Source: Spirochaetales bacterium (lineage in GTDB: Bacteria > Spirochaetota > Spirochaetia > Treponematales > Treponemataceae). Taken from it: DNA of 64,000 nucleotides. A program made the translations under genes and the position numbers. Location of the stretch: NCBI GenBank assembly GCA_003252395.1, contig QKEL01000009.1:62001-126000 (forward strand), read 5' to 3'. The notes beneath the pieces were generated by a model that saw only the letters and a list, made by a program, of their open reading frames with translations, was not told where the DNA came from and did no database searches. This document shows, piece after piece, positions 60,441 through 64,000 of the stretch (positions are counted from its first letter, which is position 1; each line of letters starts with the position of its first letter).

Positions 60441-62837
60441 TTAGGGAACGATCTCCGCGGTAAAGCGGAGCTCGCCTTCGGCCCGCTCGACCCTAACCGG
60501 CGTGCCCGAAACGGAGACCGTTTCGATGCCCTGCGGGTTTTTCACCGAAAAGGAAAGGCCTTTCCCGAACGGGAAGGATGGGTTGCCCTCCCGTATCAAT
60601 TCCAGATTGAGATTATTTTTCCCGCGCGACCAGAGTAGGCGTACGAGCGCGTAGACGCCTTCCTCGTAAGCGAAGGAGCTCCCGTCGTCGTCGTAGACGA
60701 GCCACTCGCCCGACCCCACCGAATCGTCGTGCCAGAGGGTAACGTGTATCGGCGCGAGGCCGGCCGCGCGGTCAGCGGCGGCGGGTCCGGTTTCGGCGCC
60801 GCTTGCCGCGGTGACGAGCAGGGAACCCGCGCGCGCGAAGAGGGGCATGCGGGCCAAGGGCGCCTCGGCGAGAATCCAACGCCCGCCCGGGAGCCGTTCT
60901 CCGGTATGAAGGTCGAACCAAACCCCCGCGGGGAGATAGACCTGCCGAATATGAACGCCGGGGCGCAGTACGGGAGCGGCCATGAGGCCGTGGGCGAAGA
61001 GGAACTGGTCGTAGAGGTGGCGTACCTCGATATCGTCCGGGTAATCCCAGACCAGGGGCCTCATGACCGGCCTCGCGGTTTTGGAGGCGAGATGGAAAGC
61101 GGCGTAGAGATCGGGCATGAGCCGTTCGCGGAGCCGCATGGATTCAACGAGCAGGCGTTCGGTTTCCGGGCCGAAGGACCACGGTTCCTGCCTGCGGGCC
61201 CCTTCCGCGCAATGGTTGCGGGCGAAGGGGTAAAACATGCCGAGCTGATACCAGCGGACCATGAGCTCTCCCGTGGCGTTGTACGAAAAGCCCCCGACGT
61301 CGGCGCCGACGAAGGGCAACCCGGAAAGGCCCATATTCAGGATCATGGGCAGGGACAGTTCCAGATGTTCCCACATGCTTCGATTGTCGCCCGTCCATAG
61401 CGCGGCGTATTTCTGGATCCCCGCGAAGCCCGCGCGCGAAAGGATAAACGGCCTCCGTTTCCGCGCCCCGCGAATCGCCTCGTAGGTTGCCATGCATTCG
61501 TAATAGGCGTAGAGGTTGTGAAAGCGGCCGTGGGATTCCGTCGGTTCCTCCCCGTGGCACACGGCCGAATCCATGGTCGACTCGTCGTTGAAAACCGCGG
61601 GTTCGTTCATGTCGTGCCATACGCCCTCGATACCGTGTTCGTCCAGGAAGGCAAGTACCTTTCCGCCCCACCACTCGCGCACGTCCTGCCGCGCGAAATC
61701 GGGAAAGACGCTTTCCCCGGGCCATACGCGGCCCACGTAGGGGCGGCCGTCGGCGTAGCGGCACCAGTAACCGTTTTTAACCATCTCGCGGTACGTGCCG
61801 TATTCGGGGTCGGCCTTGATCGCCGGGTCGATAATCGCCGTGAGCCGGATTCCCCGTTCGGCGAGCCGTTCCGCGAGGTCGGCCGGGTCGGGGAAGGCGT
61901 CCTCGTCCCAGGTGAAGGTGCGGTTCCCGTCCATATAATGGATGTCCAGATGGATCGACGCGCAGCCGAGGTTTCGGTCCGTGAAGCCTTGGGCTACCTG
62001 GAGGGCCTCCTCGGCGGATTTATAGCTATAGCGGGATTGGTGGTGGCCCAAGGCCCAGCGCGGGGGCAGGGGCGCCTTGCCCGTCAGCTCCGCGTACCGC
62101 GCGAGAATCCCGGGAAGGCTTTCCGAGGCGATGAGATAGTAGTCAAGGTTTCCGTCCGGCGCCTGAATCCCCGCCGCGCCGGGATCGGTTTCTCCCAGGT
62201 CGAAGGCCGCGCGGTAGGAGTTGTCCAGGTAAAACCCGCAGGCGGCGGTTCCCGAAGACGGCGCGCCGCCCAGTCTAATAAAGAAGGGTACGGAAACGTA
62301 TAAGGGATCGGTGGTGGCCGTATGGGCGGAAAAAACGTCGGAGTTCCACATTTCGTAGCGCCTCCCCCGTTTATCCAGAAAACCGGTCTTCTCCCCCATG
62401 CCGTACACCGATTCGCCGTCGTACAGCCGCTGGCGGAGCAGGAAGCCCCGTCGGTTCCACGAGGCCGGTTCGGCGTCCGCCGCTATCTCGCGGTCGCCGC
62501 GGAAGACCCTGACCGTGAAATCAGCCTTGTTTATCAAGACGGTCAGGCCGCCTCCCGCGACCTCAAGGGTATCGCCGTCGTTTCGCGCCGCGATATCGGA
62601 CGCTCCTGAGGGATCGGCCTTGACGATACCGGTTTCCTTGGCCGCGTCGTAAGTTCCCAACCAGAGGCGAATTCTCGCGACGAGCGGAAAGGGGAAACTG
62701 ACGGCGAGGCCTCCGTTGCGGGCCTCGCACACCGCGGTCTTTCCGTCCACGTGAAAGCCCTGCCATTCCCGAAGGCGTTTTACCCGCTTTCGTACCGTTG
62801 GCGTCGGCGTAGTGGTCAGTAATTCGCTTGAGTTCAT
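60441..62837 (-). CDS. GH31-family alpha-glucosidase/alpha-xylosidase-like enzyme
   Basis: 798 residues, cytosolic (no signal peptide), AAAGGA before the ATG. N-terminal beta domain to about 255, then the (beta/alpha)8 barrel. Nucleophile Asp409 is in GVWHDMNEPAVF; WTGDNRSMWEHLELSLPMILNMGLSGLPFVGADVGGF carries the acid/base Asp and substrate loop; PFARNHC follows. A beta-sandwich closes the protein. It hydrolyses alpha-linked glucosides, and the divergent LacI-type gene is its likely regulator. Confidence 0.93.
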   Translation of the reverse strand: MNSSELLTTTPTPTVRKRVKRLREWQGFHVDGKTAVCEARNGGLAVSFPFPLVARIRLWLGTYDAAKETGIVKADPSGASDIAARNDGDTLEVAGGGLTVLINKADFTVRVFRGDREIAADAEPASWNRRGFLLRQRLYDGESVYGMGEKTGFLDKRGRRYEMWNSDVFSAHTATTDPLYVSVPFFIRLGGAPSSGTAACGFYLDNSYRAAFDLGETDPGAAGIQAPDGNLDYYLIASESLPGILARYAELTGKAPLPPRWALGHHQSRYSYKSAEEALQVAQGFTDRNLGCASIHLDIHYMDGNRTFTWDEDAFPDPADLAERLAERGIRLTAIIDPAIKADPEYGTYREMVKNGYWCRYADGRPYVGRVWPGESVFPDFARQDVREWWGGKVLAFLDEHGIEGVWHDMNEPAVFNDESTMDSAVCHGEEPTESHGRFHNLYAYYECMATYEAIRGARKRRPFILSRAGFAGIQKYAALWTGDNRSMWEHLELSLPMILNMGLSGLPFVGADVGGFSYNATGELMVRWYQLGMFYPFARNHCAEGARRQEPWSFGPETERLLVESMRLRERLMPDLYAAFHLASKTARPVMRPLVWDYPDDIEVRHLYDQFLFAHGLMAAPVLRPGVHIRQVYLPAGVWFDLHTGERLPGGRWILAEAPLARMPLFARAGSLLVTAASGAETGPAAADRAAGLAPIHVTLWHDDSVGSGEWLVYDDDGSSFAYEEGVYALVRLLWSRGKNNLNLELIREGNPSFPFGKGLSFSVKNPQGIETVSVSGTPVRVERAEGELRFTAEIVP

Positions 62838-63003
62838 GCGGTACTTCCTTTGGATTCGTGGTAGGTAAAACGTTAAACGTACGCTATATGGTAGCCAGAG
62901 GCATGAAAACAGTCAAGACTGCGGGATTCGGATTCGGGAACGGGGGCGTCCGAACGACGAGTTTCTATTCAAAGGTACAATTGTTTGGTAAGATGTATTC
63001 ATT

Positions 63004-64000
63004 ATGACGATCACGATTCATGACGTTGCCCGGGAGGCCGGCGTATCCATTTCCACCGTGTCGAAGGTTATTCACGGTTCCACCAGGATTTCCCAACCTA
63101 CCAAAGATCGGGTGCGGGCCGTAATGGAACGTTTGGATTTTCAACCCAACAATATCGCGCGCTCCTTCGTGATGCAGAGCAGCGGAACCATCGGCGTTCT
63201 CACGGATATGCGCCGGGACTCGGTTTCGATGACTCCCCACGTGTACGAAGTTCTCGCGGGCGTCGAAAACGCCCTTTTGGACGCGGGCTATATCCTCTCT
63301 CTTTTTCACATTTCCTCGCCCGAGGAGATCCGCGAACGGATGGATACCATGACCCGGTGCAAGCGGATAGACGCCTTTATCCTCCACACCACGTGGCTGA
63401 CCGACCCCATCGTCGAATGGATCGTGCGGAGCGGCATTCCCTTCGTGGAGATCGGCACGGACCGCCGGGTGGGGGCGGAATACACGGTGGACGTGGACAA
63501 CGCCCTTGCCGGGGAGCTCGCCGCGGCGCACCTTCTCGATATCGGCTGCGAGCGGCCGGTATTTTTCGCGGGCGGCGCGGACGACGGAATCAGCGCGCGG
63601 CGGCTGGAGGGCATCGTAACCTGTTACCGAAAGCGGGGCTTTACCCCCCCCGAAGAGCGTATCGTGTACGGAACCCAGGAGCCCGGCGTGGCCTTCGATA
63701 CCCTGATCCGCCTGTTAGGCGCCCCTCGGGGAAAGCGGGCCGACGGGATAATCTGCGCGAACAATTTTTCCGCGCAGGGCGCGATACGCGCCGCGCGAAA
63801 GCTCAACGTTCCGATTCCCGCCGAAATCGCCTTCGTCGGTTTTGACGATTTTCCCCTGGCCCCCTACCTCGACCCCCCGTTAAGCGTGGTGAAGCTCGAT
63901 ATGTTTAGCCTGGGCATAGAGGCCGCCCGCACGGTGATTCGGAGCCTGGGAAAAAGGGGAGCGCGGCCCGACGCGGCTCCCGTGCCCGCCGAGTCCGCGC
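63004..64000 (+). CDS. LacI-family transcription regulator (runs off the window)
   Basis: 332 codons from ATG 63004 to the right edge, no stop. ITIHDVAREAGVSISTVSKVIHGSTRISQPTKDRVRAVMERLDFQPNNIARS is the LacI helix-turn-helix and hinge helix. The periplasmic-binding-protein-like core follows (TIGVLTDMRRDSV, IAFVGFDDFPLAPYLDPPLSVV). The tail extends beyond a typical LacI length, so fewer than about 30 codons may be missing. It is divergent from the GH31 gene; the short AACGTT-centred stretch at about 62867-62880 in the shared 166-base region is a possible operator. Confidence 0.93.
   Translation, partial: MTITIHDVAREAGVSISTVSKVIHGSTRISQPTKDRVRAVMERLDFQPNNIARSFVMQSSGTIGVLTDMRRDSVSMTPHVYEVLAGVENALLDAGYILSLFHISSPEEIRERMDTMTRCKRIDAFILHTTWLTDPIVEWIVRSGIPFVEIGTDRRVGAEYTVDVDNALAGELAAAHLLDIGCERPVFFAGGADDGISARRLEGIVTCYRKRGFTPPEERIVYGTQEPGVAFDTLIRLLGAPRGKRADGIICANNFSAQGAIRAARKLNVPIPAEIAFVGFDDFPLAPYLDPPLSVVKLDMFSLGIEAARTVIRSLGKRGARPDAAPVPAESA

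Noticed and set aside
62965-63531. 188-codon minus-strand frame at the right end
   Set aside because: It is the shadow of the LacI-family gene on the plus strand, with Arg/His/Gly-rich composition typical of antisense frames in GC-rich DNA.
1-64000. CRISPR arrays, rRNA genes, insertion sequences and intact tRNA genes
   Set aside because: None was found by reading: no regular direct-repeat array, no transposase with DDE motifs and terminal repeats, and no complete cloverleaf beyond the Leu remnant.

Overview
Two very different pieces of DNA meet in this window. Positions 1 to about 12,770 are visibly AT-rich and carry typical accessory genes. The rest, to 64,000, is GC-rich chromosomal sequence with metabolic, signalling and envelope genes. 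The host is probably a spirochaete of the Treponema lineage. The evidence is inferential: InlB-type (Listeria-Bacteroides) repeats joined to an M30-like metallopeptidase, export signals ending in FAGG(S/R)KD, a CsgG-like/beta-helix protein, leucine-rich-repeat and SUMF1 lipoproteins, and abundant GH94/GH31 and c-di-GMP genes. No rRNA or intact tRNA is present to settle it.

The left arm reads as the right end of a genomic island inserted in a tRNA-Leu(GAG) gene. Its 3' half, from the anticodon loop to the acceptor stem, survives at 12768-12820 without a 5' half and is followed by a terminator. The island holds a type I restriction-modification operon (hsdM-hsdS-hsdR, hsdR running off the left edge), a divergent cluster of small unknown proteins, three small envelope proteins facing an XRE regulator across twin CCTCTATAGAGG palindromes, an invertase-type serine recombinase, a Hanks-type protein kinase overlapping a long TPR protein, and a module at 11.3-11.8 kb. 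That module has a strong promoter with a palindrome in its spacer, a regular RNA of three hairpins separated by 13-14 nt linkers and closed by an outer stem, and a 50-residue gene with two NPNN motifs. AT-hook and excisionase-like proteins lie next to the boundary. The kinase-TPR pair and the RNA module are the best candidates for something undescribed.

From 13 to 22.4 kb, leftward genes encode nucleoside hydrolase, an iron-sulfur-flavoprotein-like reductase, an EreA/ChaN-like lipoprotein, a DfsB/DinB-like protein, an OB-like exported protein, the M30 lipoprotein (signal peptide apparently frameshifted), a truncated hydrolase, a SUMF1 lipoprotein, ANT(6)- and APH-like enzymes and an isochorismatase opposite a WYL regulator. 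From 23 to 35.5 kb come an LRR lipoprotein, a GGDEF enzyme, a beta-lactamase-fold lipoprotein, a solute-binding protein, a GH94 phosphorylase, an APH-like kinase, a tocopherol cyclase-like protein, a CoA-binding protein and a nitroreductase. An 870-base gap without convincing genes follows.

From 36.4 to 41.6 kb a hybrid histidine kinase with two receivers and an HPt domain precedes an HD-GYP response regulator, a likely c-di-GMP phosphorelay. Then come an esterase pseudogene, an alpha/beta hydrolase that seems to start at AUU, a divergent OhrR/glutathione peroxidase pair, a chemotaxis receptor, aroA beside a twin TetR-type operator, a GNAT, an acyl-ACP thioesterase, an ArsR-type regulator, an AIM24 protein, the CsgG/beta-helix protein and a class 3 lipase. 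At 54-59 kb a polar amino acid ABC operon ends in a Nudix-GNAT-alpha/beta hydrolase fusion. The right end has a DEDD exonuclease, a zinc-ribbon membrane protein, a GH31 alpha-glucosidase and a divergent LacI regulator running off the window.
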